Position numbers and translations under genes: made by a program. From an uncultured Oscillospiraceae bacterium (GTDB lineage Bacteria; Bacillota; Clostridia; Oscillospirales; Oscillospiraceae): DNA of 58,841 nucleotides. The DNA is taken from the NCBI GenBank assembly GCA_934622035.1, contig CAKTVG010000018.1:1-58841 (forward strand). Reading direction: 5' to 3'. This document shows, piece after piece, positions 7,879 to 16,241 of this stretch (the first letter of the stretch is position 1; the number at the start of each line of letters is the position of its first letter). Under the pieces are notes generated by a model. That model was not told where the DNA came from. It was given only the letters and a program-made list of their open reading frames with translations, and did no database searches.

Positions 7879-8919
7879 ATGCCGGTATCGATTCGGGACG
7901 TAGCGACGGCCTCAGGCGTCTCTGTCGGAACCGTCTCCCGCGCGTTTAACGATTACCACGACATCAAAGAAGAAACCAAGCAGACCATTCTGGCCGTCGC
8001 CAAGCAGATGGGCTATGTACCCAATCTGCACGCCAAGACGCTTTCGGCCAAGAACCGTCAGACTATGGCGATCATCCTCTCAGGCTTCATGGCTGACCAC
8101 GGCCTGACCGACGAGCTGGTCATCAAGATGCTGCGCGGCGCATGCTGCTACGCCGAGGAAAATAACATCGAGTTTGCCACCTACATTCTCTCATCCGAGC
8201 AGCAGGAGGAAAAAACCTACGAGCAGTTTTGCAGTGAGCACAGTTTGGCCGGTGCCATGTGCTTCGGTATCAAAACGACAGACGTCTATTATAAATGCCT
8301 GCAAAGCTCCAAGACGCCCTGCGTGACCGTGGACGTGCGCGTCGAGGGTGAGAACATCGGCTATGTCGGCACGGACAATGCCAAGGCGTGCTACGAAATG
8401 ACGCAGCAGGTGCTGGCGCTAGGGCATCGGCGCATCGTGTACTTGAATGGACGCGAGGAGGCCATGGTCTGCACGGAACGCCTCGAGGGCGTGATGGCGG
8501 CGCTCGCTGAGCACGGCCTGACACCGGAAGCAAATCTCTACACTGACTTCCGCGCCGAGTGCGCCGAAGCGCTGGTGCTGGAATATCTGGCAACCCATGG
8601 GAAGCTCGGCGCAACGGCTTTCCTCTGCGCGAGCGATCTGATCGCGCTGGGCGCAGCCAAGGCGATCAACCGCTGCGGCTACCGCGTCGGCGAGGATTTT
8701 TCGCTGACGGGCTTCGACGGTCTGCACGTTGCGGACCTGAACGAGCCGGCCATTGCGACGGTCGACCAGAACATGGAAGGCAAGGGCTTTGCCGCCGCCG
8801 AGCTGCTGCACGCCATCGTGGACGGGCGCAGTCTGCCGCGCTGCCGGACCATTCCGTACCGCCTGAGCCTCGGCGGAAGCCTCGGAGAGGTAAGAGAGAA
8901 AAATCAACAGCGTTTTTGA
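7879..8919 (+). CDS. LacI-family transcriptional regulator
   Basis: A 346-aa protein with an N-terminal LacI helix-turn-helix (residues 3-25, VSIRDVATASGVSVGTVSRA), the hinge region and a periplasmic-binding-like sensor domain (about 60-335, including YVGTDN and TGFDG). Start 7879 is chosen for GAAGGAGAGAG upstream; the longer frame from 7816 lacks an RBS. It probably controls the sugar-uptake and utilisation genes that follow, through the two identical 15-bp operators at 7849 and 8970. The genes it would regulate are largely deleted, so it is now almost without targets nearby. The sugar ligand is unknown; the beta-phosphoglucomutase downstream suggests a disaccharide such as maltose, trehalose or kojibiose. 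Confidence 0.92.
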   Translation: MPVSIRDVATASGVSVGTVSRAFNDYHDIKEETKQTILAVAKQMGYVPNLHAKTLSAKNRQTMAIILSGFMADHGLTDELVIKMLRGACCYAEENNIEFATYILSSEQQEEKTYEQFCSEHSLAGAMCFGIKTTDVYYKCLQSSKTPCVTVDVRVEGENIGYVGTDNAKACYEMTQQVLALGHRRIVYLNGREEAMVCTERLEGVMAALAEHGLTPEANLYTDFRAECAEALVLEYLATHGKLGATAFLCASDLIALGAAKAINRCGYRVGEDFSLTGFDGLHVADLNEPAIATVDQNMEGKGFAAAELLHAIVDGRSLPRCRTIPYRLSLGGSLGEVREKNQQRF

Positions 8920-8969
8920 ACATAGGACGAAGCACCTCATCGGTTTCGTCCTATTCTCTGGCAGAGAAT

Positions 8970-9003
8970 CAAAAACGTTTTCGATTTGAATATAACATAT
9001 AAT
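8970..9003 (+). promoter_or_regulatory. LacI-type operator and promoter of the former sugar operon
   Basis: CAAAAACGTTTTCGA at 8970-8984 is identical to the operator in front of the regulator gene. A -10-like TATAAT lies at 8998-9003, which puts the operator over the -35 region. Repression by the adjacent LacI protein is inferred from the identical sites. Confidence 0.75.
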
Positions 9004-9061
9004 CGGTGCTAAAAGATGTGTATTCTTTTTGCATATATTAAAAAATCAGGAGGAAAACAAA

Positions 9062-9340
9062 GTGAAAAAGATCCTTGCACTCATCCTTGCACTTGCTGTG
9101 ATCCTGTCGCTGGGCGCTTGCGCAGGCAAGACCCCCAATCCGAGCGAAGACCCCAGCAAGCCGTCTGACAGCGCTGCTTCCGACGATTCCAAGCAGCCTG
9201 CGGAAGAAACTGTCCTGACCATCCCGTCCTACATGGTCGGCGAGAACGTCGGCGCCGTGTATTTCGAGCCGGCCGTCGCACGCTTCAACGAGAAGTATGC
9301 AGGTACTTATGTGTTCGGTCTTGGAGGGGAGGAAGCATGA
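9062..9340 (+). pseudogene. Sugar-binding lipoprotein, fused by deletion to a foreign C-terminus
   Basis: GTG start at 9062 behind AGGAGGAAAAC. A lipoprotein signal (KKILALILALAVILSLGAC, Cys near residue 20) and an acidic Pro/Ser linker lead into the start of a family 1 extracellular solute-binding domain (PAVARFNEKYAGTY). After about 84 residues it ends VFGLGGEEA. These proteins are normally 430-450 aa. The stop overlaps the next ATG (ATGA), as expected for the end of the gene that originally preceded pgmB. So one in-frame deletion probably removed most of the binding protein, the permeases and the glycoside phosphorylase/hydrolase gene. Confidence 0.8.
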
Positions 9341-9984
9341 AGTATCGCGGCATTATTTTTGATCTGGACGGCGTGATCTGCTCCACAGACGAATACCATT
9401 ACCGCGCGTGGAAGGCGCTTGCCGACCAGGAGAAAATTTACTTCGACCGGGAGATCAACAACCGCCTGCGCGGCGTGAGCCGGATGGCATCGCTGGAGAT
9501 CATTCTCGAGCGCGCCGCGCGCCGCTATACGCAGCAGGAAAAGGAAAAAATGGCGGCCGACAAGAACGAGCTCTACCGCCTGCTCCTGCAAAACATGACC
9601 CCGGCCGACGTCGCCCCGGAAACGCGGGAAACGCTGGACGCCCTGCGCGGACGCGGAGTGCTGCTTGCCATCGGCTCGTCCAGTAAGAACGCGCGGCTGA
9701 TCCTCTCGCGCATCGGGCTGGAAAACGCTTTTGATGCCATTTCCGATGGGAACAACATCACCCGTTCCAAGCCCGACCCGGAGGTTTTCCTCAAGGCTGC
9801 GCAGATGCTCGGCCTGCAACCGGCGGAATGCATCGTCGTCGAGGATGCACAGGCCGGGATAGAAGCGGCTTATCGCGGCGGATTTCACGGTGCGGCGATC
9901 GGCGATGCCGTGAAGTCCCCACTTGCACAATATCGGATAAGCGAATTATCTGAGCTTTTGGAGGTGGTCAGCGGCGAAGCGTAG
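9337..9984 (+). CDS. pgmB: Beta-phosphoglucomutase (HAD family)
   Basis: A 215-aa HAD-superfamily enzyme that interconverts beta-glucose 1-phosphate and glucose 6-phosphate. Motif I is FDLDGV with nucleophile Asp 9 and acid/base Asp 11. The cap-domain sequence RGVSRMASL is characteristic of beta-phosphoglucomutases. Motif II is IGSSSKNA, motif III SKPDPEVF and motif IV VVEDAQAGIEAA. It starts with an ATGA overlap to the deleted upstream gene. Beta-PGM works with inverting disaccharide phosphorylases (GH65), and the missing upstream gene was probably one. The gene itself looks intact. Confidence 0.92.
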   Translation: MKYRGIIFDLDGVICSTDEYHYRAWKALADQEKIYFDREINNRLRGVSRMASLEIILERAARRYTQQEKEKMAADKNELYRLLLQNMTPADVAPETRETLDALRGRGVLLAIGSSSKNARLILSRIGLENAFDAISDGNNITRSKPDPEVFLKAAQMLGLQPAECIVVEDAQAGIEAAYRGGFHGAAIGDAVKSPLAQYRISELSELLEVVSGEA

Positions 9985-10040
9985 CGTACTTCCCAGCATA
10001 AGATCCAACCAATTTGAAAGGAGAACAAGAAAAGAAACAG

Positions 10041-12213
10041 ATGAAACATGTACTTTCTCTGCTGCTGGCCGTCGCGCTGATTGCTTCTGCCGTTCCCGTT
10101 CTGGGACTCAGGGCAAACGCCGCGAACGAGGCGGTTGTGGAGATCGCCGCGGCATCCGGCTCCATGAACCTGACGGAGCTGGGCAATGCCGACTGGATGC
10201 ATTTCACCGGCAAAAAAACAGGTCCGCAGATTGACCGTTCCGGCATCGGACATCACCGATAACGAGCTGCTCGCGCTGGACTTCGGCAGCGACATCATGC
10301 TCGAGGCCGGCACGACCTACGCCGTTGTTCTGACGCAGGCGACGCTCGGTCAGAAGGAATACCGCTGGTGCAAATCGACTACCTCCTTTGCCAGCGGTAA
10401 AATCAAGGAAGACGGTTCTTGGGTGCAGGAGAAGGGTACCGCGGCCTCTCTGCGCGTGATTGTCGGCGACCCTGCCGATATTGTCGAGCCGACTCCGGTC
10501 AATATCCTCTCGTTTGAGCTGGTCGGCGCCATGACGATGGACACCACTATGTCCGACTCCGCCGCCGTCTATAGCTGGACGGACGGCATTCCCAACAAGC
10601 GGGCCTCCGGCGTCAAATCCGGCGGCGTGCTGAATTACAAGCAGGGTGACAACGGCTCTGTCGGCACCATTCCCGAGGAGGCGGGCTGGAAGCTGAGCGT
10701 TCCGGCCAGCGCATCGGTACAGACGCTGACCTTCGTTTCCGGCGTGTGGAACTCCAGCTGCGAGATCTATATCTACGCAAACGGCGACACGAGCAAGCCG
10801 GTCTACAGCAATGCCGAGCTGAACGCAGGCGGCACCTCGAAGCTACTGACCTACACCGTTACCGTTGCACCCTACACCTCCATTGAGGTTTACGGGAAAT
10901 TGACCGCAAAGGCACACCGCGATGGTAATATGTCCCTGTGTGCCGCGACTCTGAGCCGCAGCGACTCCGGCGAGGAGGATTATATCGCAAAGCTGCGCAA
11001 AGCCGTGCAGGAAGCACAGACGCTGCTGGATGAATTCGGCGACGAGATCGGTGCTTTCCAGCGCCAGCAGTTGGAAGAAGCGCTGGCCGCAGCAAAGACC
11101 GCGCTGAACAACGAGCATCTGACGCAGAGCGAGGCTTATCTGCAATATCTGCTCCTGAAGGGCGCGATCAATGCGGCCGAGGCTTCGGATACGGATAAGT
11201 CCTATGCCAACAAGTACGCCTCCGGCAATGTCTGTTCCTTCGGCTGGGAGGGCGACAAGGACGCGCCCATCCTCTGGGTGGACGGTACCTATCTGCTCCG
11301 CGACAACGGCAACAAGCTGATCACCTTCGGCGTCGATGAGCTTGCCCCCAAGTCCGCGAAGTGGTACAACGCAGAAGGCTACCTGCCCTGCTTTGTCAGT
11401 GAGTATACCAAGGACGGCCTGCAGCACAAGATCGAAACCTTCGCGGACGAGGTCTATGTGAATGGAAACCGTTATGAGATCGCCTATTCCCGCATGACCA
11501 CCACAAACACCACCGATAAAATCCAGCGGCTGCCGCGTGTCAGCAGAGATTTGGTCGCGCTGAACGCGGATGCCGCTGCCAGAACGGTCGAACCGGATCA
11601 GACCGTGGTGCGTGAATACTGCGTGGGCGCCGACCGCTTCGGCGGCACCTATGCCTACCCCGAAAACGAAGTGCTTGCCGCGCAGGGCAGCTGGGCCGAG
11701 CACTACGAGCACATGAAGAACTACTGGAACAAGCGTCTGGAAACCCTCGTCAAGATTGAGTCCGTTCCGGAAGACTATGCCGACCTGATCGACGCCTACA
11801 AGGCCGGCTACATCTACACGCTGGTCATCTCCGACGGATATGAGCTGCACGTCGGCGAGAACGGCTACGACCGCGTGTTCGACCACGACGTGATCGGTAT
11901 GCTCGCGACTCTGATCGAGTCCGGCCATACGGAGCATTTCGCGGACTATGCACAGTTCATTCTCCAGAACATCCAGTACCCGGATGCCGCGTGGAAATTC
12001 AGCTGGCCCTTCGCGCTCTATCTGCAAAAGACCGGTGACTATGACACGATCCTGAGCTTCTTTGAAAATCAGGGCAGCAAGGACGGCATCAAGTCCAACA
12101 CCCACAAGATCGCCTCCGAGCGCACTGTCTATGACAAGAACATCAAGGATGCCAACGGCAAGACCGCGCGTATCATGAAGATTACCAACGCCATCGACAG
12201 CAACGGCTTAATC
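10041..12213 (+). pseudogene. Secreted glycosidase-like protein, frameshifted and truncated
   Basis: Starts at 10041 with a signal peptide (KHVLSLLLAVALIASAVPVL) in one frame. At the run of seven A near 10215 the reading frame must shift, and it then continues open from about 10225 to ~12213. The long part has beta-sandwich-like modules (to ~10960), a helical FIVAR-like segment (KLRKAVQEAQTLLDEFG) and an (alpha/alpha) barrel-like domain (YADLIDAYKAGYIYTLVISD, FSWPFALYLQKTGDYD). It is cut inside the barrel at about 12205-12213, where the sequence becomes the downstream flank of the opposing ATPase gene. It is therefore a double-defective gene. The exact glycoside hydrolase family cannot be named. 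Confidence 0.75.
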
Positions 12214-12264
12214 GTTCAAAATGATATTTGTTTTCTGCCATTCTTGTCACATCCTCTCAAACTT

Positions 12265-13464
12265 TCAATATTCTTTGCTCAGCAAAAAATCCGCCAGATG
12301 CACGATCTTGACACCGTTGATGTTGCCTGCGGCCAGTTCGTCCAGCGTTACGACATATTTCGGGTAATGGTCTCTGATTTCCAGCAGGTTGGCAACCTCA
12401 CGGTCAGACTCCTCTGGCAGATTGCGGCACACCTGCACATAGATCCGCTCGTCCCGCCGCACGGCTACGAAGTCGATCTCCTTGGTTGCATTTTTGCCGA
12501 TATATACATCATAGCCCTTCCGCCGAAGCTCGAAGTACACGATGTTTTCCAACATGGCGGCAACGGATTTCGGGTTGAATCCCATCATGCAGTATTTGAG
12601 GGAAGCGTCCGCAAGGTAGAACTTCTCCTGCGTTTTGAGGACAGTTTTGCCCTGCATATCGTACCGCTGGCAGCGGTAGATCACAAATGCCTTTTCCAGC
12701 CACTCCAGATAGTTATAAACTGCCTCCACCGAGAGAGAGCGCCCTTCGCCTTTCATGAATTTTACGATGGCGTTGGCGGAAAAAGTCTTGCCGACATTCT
12801 CCACGACATACTTCACCACACGGTTGAACAGGTCGAAGTTCGTGATATTATGCCGCTTGGTGATGTCGCTGGTGATAACAGAATTGTAGATACCCTCGAC
12901 GATCTGATAGGACGAACGCTCGTCAAAATTTCCGAGCGCAACGATGGGGAACCCACCCATGCGGATATATTCGTTCAAAAGCGCTTTCGGCGTGCGGCCG
13001 CTGTCCTTCTTAAACTCCAGATATTCGGCAAAGGACAGCGTAAAGACAGGGATAGAGATATACCGACCCGTCAGATAGGTGGAGATTTCGCTGGACATCA
13101 GCTTGGAATTAGAACCGGTCACATAAATATCGGTGTTGGCATCCTCCAGCAAACTGTTGACCGCCTTTTCCCAACCGTCCACCTCCTGCACTTCGTCCAG
13201 CAGAAGATAGTAGCGTTCACCGTCGGTCATTTTCTCTTTGATGTCACGGTACATCTGCTTGGCGGTCATGCTGTCATCCAGCTCCTCCGAGGTATAGCGT
13301 AGCTGGATCACATGGTCTGCCGCAATGCCGCTGCCGAGCAGGTCGTCTTTCAGCATATCCAAAATGGTCGATTTTCCGCAGCGCCGAATCCCGGCAAGAA
13401 TCTTTACCAGCGGAACATCCCGATAGGTTTTCAGTATATCCAAATAGTAGGGTCTAACGATCAT
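12265..13464 (-). CDS. AAA ATPase with DUF4143 (AAA_14 type)
   Basis: A complete 399-aa protein. Walker A is GIRRCGKST (residues 25-33), Walker B LLLDEVQEV, and a sensor-like TGSNSKLMSSE follows. A winged-helix region comes next, and the C-terminal DUF4143 part has TKEIDFVAV followed by YVQV, a PD-(D/E)XK-like pattern. Such genes are frequent in gut bacteria as isolated, horizontally spread ORFs of unknown role. The start at 13464 has GGAGGCGATACC upstream. It lies convergent to the truncated glycosidase gene and may mark the insertion or rearrangement that broke it. Confidence 0.88.
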   Translation of the reverse strand: MIVRPYYLDILKTYRDVPLVKILAGIRRCGKSTILDMLKDDLLGSGIAADHVIQLRYTSEELDDSMTAKQMYRDIKEKMTDGERYYLLLDEVQEVDGWEKAVNSLLEDANTDIYVTGSNSKLMSSEISTYLTGRYISIPVFTLSFAEYLEFKKDSGRTPKALLNEYIRMGGFPIVALGNFDERSSYQIVEGIYNSVITSDITKRHNITNFDLFNRVVKYVVENVGKTFSANAIVKFMKGEGRSLSVEAVYNYLEWLEKAFVIYRCQRYDMQGKTVLKTQEKFYLADASLKYCMMGFNPKSVAAMLENIVYFELRRKGYDVYIGKNATKEIDFVAVRRDERIYVQVCRNLPEESDREVANLLEIRDHYPKYVVTLDELAAGNINGVKIVHLADFLLSKEY

Positions 13465-13907
13465 GGTATCGCCTCCTTGCTATTAGTATAGCCAAAAATG
13501 GCGTTGCGGTCAATAGTTTTTGCTTGAATTCCGAAAAAACTTTTTATATAGAGTGCCTTTTTTGACTCGCTTTGCATTTTGGCTAACAGAAAAGCGGCGC
13601 AGACCGCTCTGCATAGCTTTCGTCGTACTTATATCGCTTTGATTTTATCGACTGGCTGCTCGGAGGAGAAGCACTGCATTTTCAGATCATGATGGTTCAA
13701 AATCATGCTGCAAAACCAAAATGCATCTATTTTATAGTGCAGTGCCACACCTCAAAGGCTCGCAAACCCTTCGGTTTTCGTTGATAAGGCAGTAAATCAA
13801 ATTATCACCGCAGCTGAATCGGCAATGGGAGAAAAACCGAGTTGCAAAGCCACGGGTTGACAACGAAAAGTTAAAAGGACTTAGCTGTCAGGCGTAGCAA
13901 TGGCAAG
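13465..13907. other. AT-rich non-coding stretch
   Basis: No supported gene. The sequence holds the presumed promoter area of the ATPase (minus strand), short debris and no clear RBS-led ORF. It ends where the hairpin of the tnpV module begins. Confidence 0.6.
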
Positions 13908-13954
13908 GAAAATCACCGAGATCAGTCTATCACAGACTTTTCTCGGTGATTTTC
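13908..13954 (+). repeat. Hairpin at the upstream end of the left tnpV module
   Basis: GAAAATCACCGAGA (13908-13921) and its exact reverse complement (13941-13954) surround a 19-base loop. One arm of the same sequence occurs at 58708-58721 next to the inverted tnpV copy. It is probably a terminator or end-like structure of the mobile module. The adjoining text containing CGAATGTACGGATATAA (minus strand) is also shared by both copies. Confidence 0.65.
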
Positions 13955-14027
13955 TTATATCCGTACATTCGATTTACGCTAATTCTCCTTCTACAATAAT
14001 TGCAGAAAATCAAAGGAGGAACAGCGT

Positions 14028-14210
14028 ATGAAGCAGAAATACTATGTGGAACTGAACCGGCAGGAATGGCAGCTTATCATTGAGGGGCTGAACCGGTTCC
14101 GCAACAAGTTGATTGCGGCGGGACGGTACACAGATGCCGTAGATGAGATATTAATCGAAGTCGCCAAGGCAAAGCCGCAGAAGTCAATGTTGTGGGGATG
14201 GAGGCACTGA
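14028..14210 (+). CDS. Small TnpV-associated protein (left copy)
   Basis: A 60-aa protein (MKQKYYVELNRQEWQLIIEG...) with RBS AAAGGAGGAACAGC. Its twin at 58452-58634 on the other strand differs at very few positions. It is highly charged and probably helical. It always precedes tnpV in these modules, and its stop overlaps the tnpV start by one base (TGATG). Its function is unknown; it is likely an accessory of the transposon. Confidence 0.75.
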   Translation: MKQKYYVELNRQEWQLIIEGLNRFRNKLIAAGRYTDAVDEILIEVAKAKPQKSMLWGWRH

Positions 14211-14575
14211 TGATGGAAAAGTACATTACAGATGAGCGCACAGGGCTGAAGTATGAACTGGTCGGTGACTATTACCTGGTTATCGGAGAGGATGAGCCGG
14301 AGGAAGATCAGCCAATCGGGGTATGGGGGCAGCGGCATCTTCGCTATCTCAAGGAGCATCACCGTGTGCGATATGCCAGCCTGCTGACCAACGGAAAAAT
14401 GAACGCCTATCTCGCAGATATTGACCGGCAGGCGGTGGAGATGTTCGAGCAACTGGTAAAACAACTGGCCGCAATGGAGTGTGTTACCGAACAGTTGAAA
14501 GCTGCCGACCAAATGGAATGGGTCAGACGGATGAATAGCATCCGAAATCGAGCAGTAGAGATTTCGATGCTGTAA
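14210..14575 (+). CDS. tnpV: TnpV-family transposon-encoded protein (left copy)
   Basis: About 121 aa starting at 14210 (TGATG overlap with the preceding ORF). It contains YITDERTGLKYELVGDYY, EEDQPIGVWGQRHLRYLKEH, DIDRQAVEMFEQLVKQLA and the family ending QMEWVRRMNSIRNRAVEI. TnpV proteins are found in Tn4451/Tn4453-like mobilisable elements; the role is not established. The C-terminus runs into a truncated integrase on the opposite strand at about 14560, so the last few residues are probably not native. An inverted, more diverged copy lies at 58141-58452. Confidence 0.8.
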   Translation: MMEKYITDERTGLKYELVGDYYLVIGEDEPEEDQPIGVWGQRHLRYLKEHHRVRYASLLTNGKMNAYLADIDRQAVEMFEQLVKQLAAMECVTEQLKAADQMEWVRRMNSIRNRAVEISML

Positions 14576-15282
14576 AATACACGGGCAAACAAGTGTCGCA
14601 GATTGTGCGGAAACACCTTCTCCGGGTTTACTCCCGCTTCCTGAGACAGGAATTTCATCTCCCGCCAGATATTTGTCCGATTGATGGGCTTGCCTGTTCG
14701 GGTTACGAAAATCATCCCGCTTTTGATTCCCTGCTTCGCTGCGTAGCGGAGCAATTTTTGCCTTAGTTCCTTTACGATAAATAAGGATCGTGTTTTGACC
14801 TTGCAGTTTACAACGCCCTCGCCGTGTTTTACAGCCTCAACCGTTATATATTGCAATTCGCTGACTCTGATACCTGTGCCGCATATCGTCTGCAAAATTA
14901 GGTTAAGCCGTTCATTGTGCCTTTGCTCCGCTGTCCGGCACAGTCGGGTGTACTCTTCCTTTGTCAACTCTTTTTCTTCAGGGCAGAAAACCTGCTGCTG
15001 AAGCTTCAGTGATTTTACTTTTAAATCATTCCAGCCGAAAAGCAAAAAGAAGCTGTTGATACTTGCAAGCATCGAATTTACGCTCCGTACCGCATAGTTC
15101 TCTTGCAAATATTTCTTATATGCAATGACGATTTCTTTGGAAATGGCACTGTTTTACGCATATGCCATAAAAGCCTTTACATCCCGAATATACTTTTGGA
15201 TGGTTGCCACACTCCTTTCCTCTAAGATAAGATGTTCCTCGAATTCGGCAATCATCTTTGCCGCAATAACTCGTCCTTCCAT
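14560..15282 (-). pseudogene. Tyrosine recombinase/integrase, nonsense-mutated and truncated
   Basis: Reading down from ATG 15282, the N-terminal SAM-like core-binding domain (EFEEHLILEERSVATIQKY) runs 42 codons to an in-frame TAA. The same frame then continues through the catalytic domain: GTGIRVSEL with the first catalytic Arg, and HNLRHLFAR with the His-x-x-Arg box. It is cut at FYSIE (~14560), before the second His and the catalytic Tyr, where tnpV sequence begins. So it carries two independent lesions. The joint between integrase and tnpV shares only a short ATCGAAAT-like overlap. Confidence 0.85.
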
Positions 15283-15467
15283 TGTGTATTTACCTCCGAG
15301 CATTTTTTAATATTTTACTCGAAAAGTATGAAAACAGAAATTGTCACTGTTCATTGTAGAAAAAGCAGTGACAAGAATCGAATGTGCGGATATAAACGAA
15401 AGGGTTTCCGGCACTTCAAACTGAATAATCCGATTTCAAAAAAATCGGCGTTTTCAGAAGCAATTTG

Positions 15468-15507
15468 GACCGACTTCCGTTTTAAAAACGGAGGTCGGTC
15501 TTTTTTT
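15468..15507 (+). terminator. Strong intrinsic terminator, orphan
   Basis: GACCGACTTCCG (15468-15479) pairs with CGGAGGTCGGTC (15489-15500), with one G-T pair, followed by seven T. No gene ends directly before it. A smaller CCGATTT/AAATCGG hairpin lies at 15430-15448. Confidence 0.8.
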
Positions 15508-15549
15508 GTTCTGCTTTGCTATCGAAGCAACTACCATTTTGATTTCTAT

Positions 15550-15580
15550 CCGGAAGATCAGTTCATCTTCCGGTTTTTGT
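15550..15580 (+). terminator. Second orphan intrinsic terminator
   Basis: CCGGAAGAT (15550-15558) pairs perfectly with ATCTTCCGG (15565-15573) and is followed by TTTTTG. With the previous hairpins it forms a series of terminator-like structures within 150 bp between the dead integrase and the IS3 fragment. Confidence 0.8.
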
Positions 15581-15693
15581 TTTTTAAGGAGAAAAAAGCA
15601 TCTGATGAATAATTTTTTAAAAAAACTTCAAGTTCGTACCCCCTCATTTTGCTCCTCTCTGTGCTTACAGATGAGAGATCGAAAAAATAGACC

Positions 15694-16005
15694 TCAAAGT
15701 ACCTTGCAAGTTTTTAGGTGTGCGTTCTCTGCTCGAAGACGCTGAACTTCTGCCAGCAGATCTTCCTCTACCTCTTTAGGCAGCTTACATTGCCTTACGG
15801 TACTTTTTCTACCTCTTCGCTCTACAGCAAATCCCTCAGGACCCTCTGTCAAATAGATTCGTTCCCAGTCCATAACTCGGTGATGGTCACTGATTTCAAA
15901 TCTTCTCGCTGCTTCACTGTAACTTAGCTTTTCTTCCCGCATGGTTTCCACTACCAGCTTCTTGGATTCCGGCGTGTATCGTTTGTTTGGTACTCCTTTT
16001 GGCAT
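15694..16005 (-). pseudogene. IS3-family OrfA, 3' truncated
   Basis: Starts MPKGVPNKRYTPESKKL at 16005. An HTH (SYSEAARRFEISDHHRVMDWER), the basic RRGRKST segment and the leucine-zipper start EEDLLAEVQRLRAENAHL are typical of OrfA in the IS3 family. It breaks at HLKTCKVL (~15700) where the family continues with KKL and the frameshift site, so OrfB is absent here. The fragment retains the 5' end of an IS copy, facing the catabolic island. Confidence 0.8.
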
Positions 16006-16040
16006 AGTAAAACACCCCACTTGTTTACAGTATATCATAC

Positions 16041-16065
16041 TGTCTAACAAATGGGGTGCATTTCA
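16041..16065 (-). repeat. Left inverted repeat of the IS3 fragment
   Basis: On the minus strand the end begins TGAAATGCACCCCATTTG, a form typical of IS3-family termini, 36 bases upstream of the OrfA start. The catabolic island begins directly to its right. An imperfectly matching opposite end lies at 42642-42664 beside the OrfB fragment. Confidence 0.6.
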
Positions 16066-16115
16066 ATGCCCGCAGGGCGTTCTTCCGTTATTCATTTCTT
16101 GCGGGTGGGAATGTC

Positions 16116-16145
16116 AAGGCGGTCAATCCGAAGATTGACCGCCTT
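16116..16145. terminator. Perfect 12-bp hairpin downstream of the MFS gene
   Basis: AAGGCGGTCAAT and ATTGACCGCCTT flank a six-base loop. It lies ~80 bases beyond the end of the last gene of the minus-strand array and may end that transcript or protect its 3' end, although no long T-run follows. Confidence 0.5.
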
Positions 16146-16202
16146 GCGCCGGGGGAAAAGAAAGAGAGGAATAAAATGAAGGAGAAAAACGATTGCTTTT
16201 AT

Positions 16203-16241
16203 GACCGACAGCAGCACCCATGCTGTCAGTCCGTTTTTTTT
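16203..16241 (+). terminator. Plus-strand terminator at the island's left edge
   Basis: GACCGACAGCA pairs with TGCTGTCAGTC (one mismatch) and is followed by a run of eight T. It faces into the 3' end of the MFS gene and would block transcription entering the island from the left. Confidence 0.6.
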
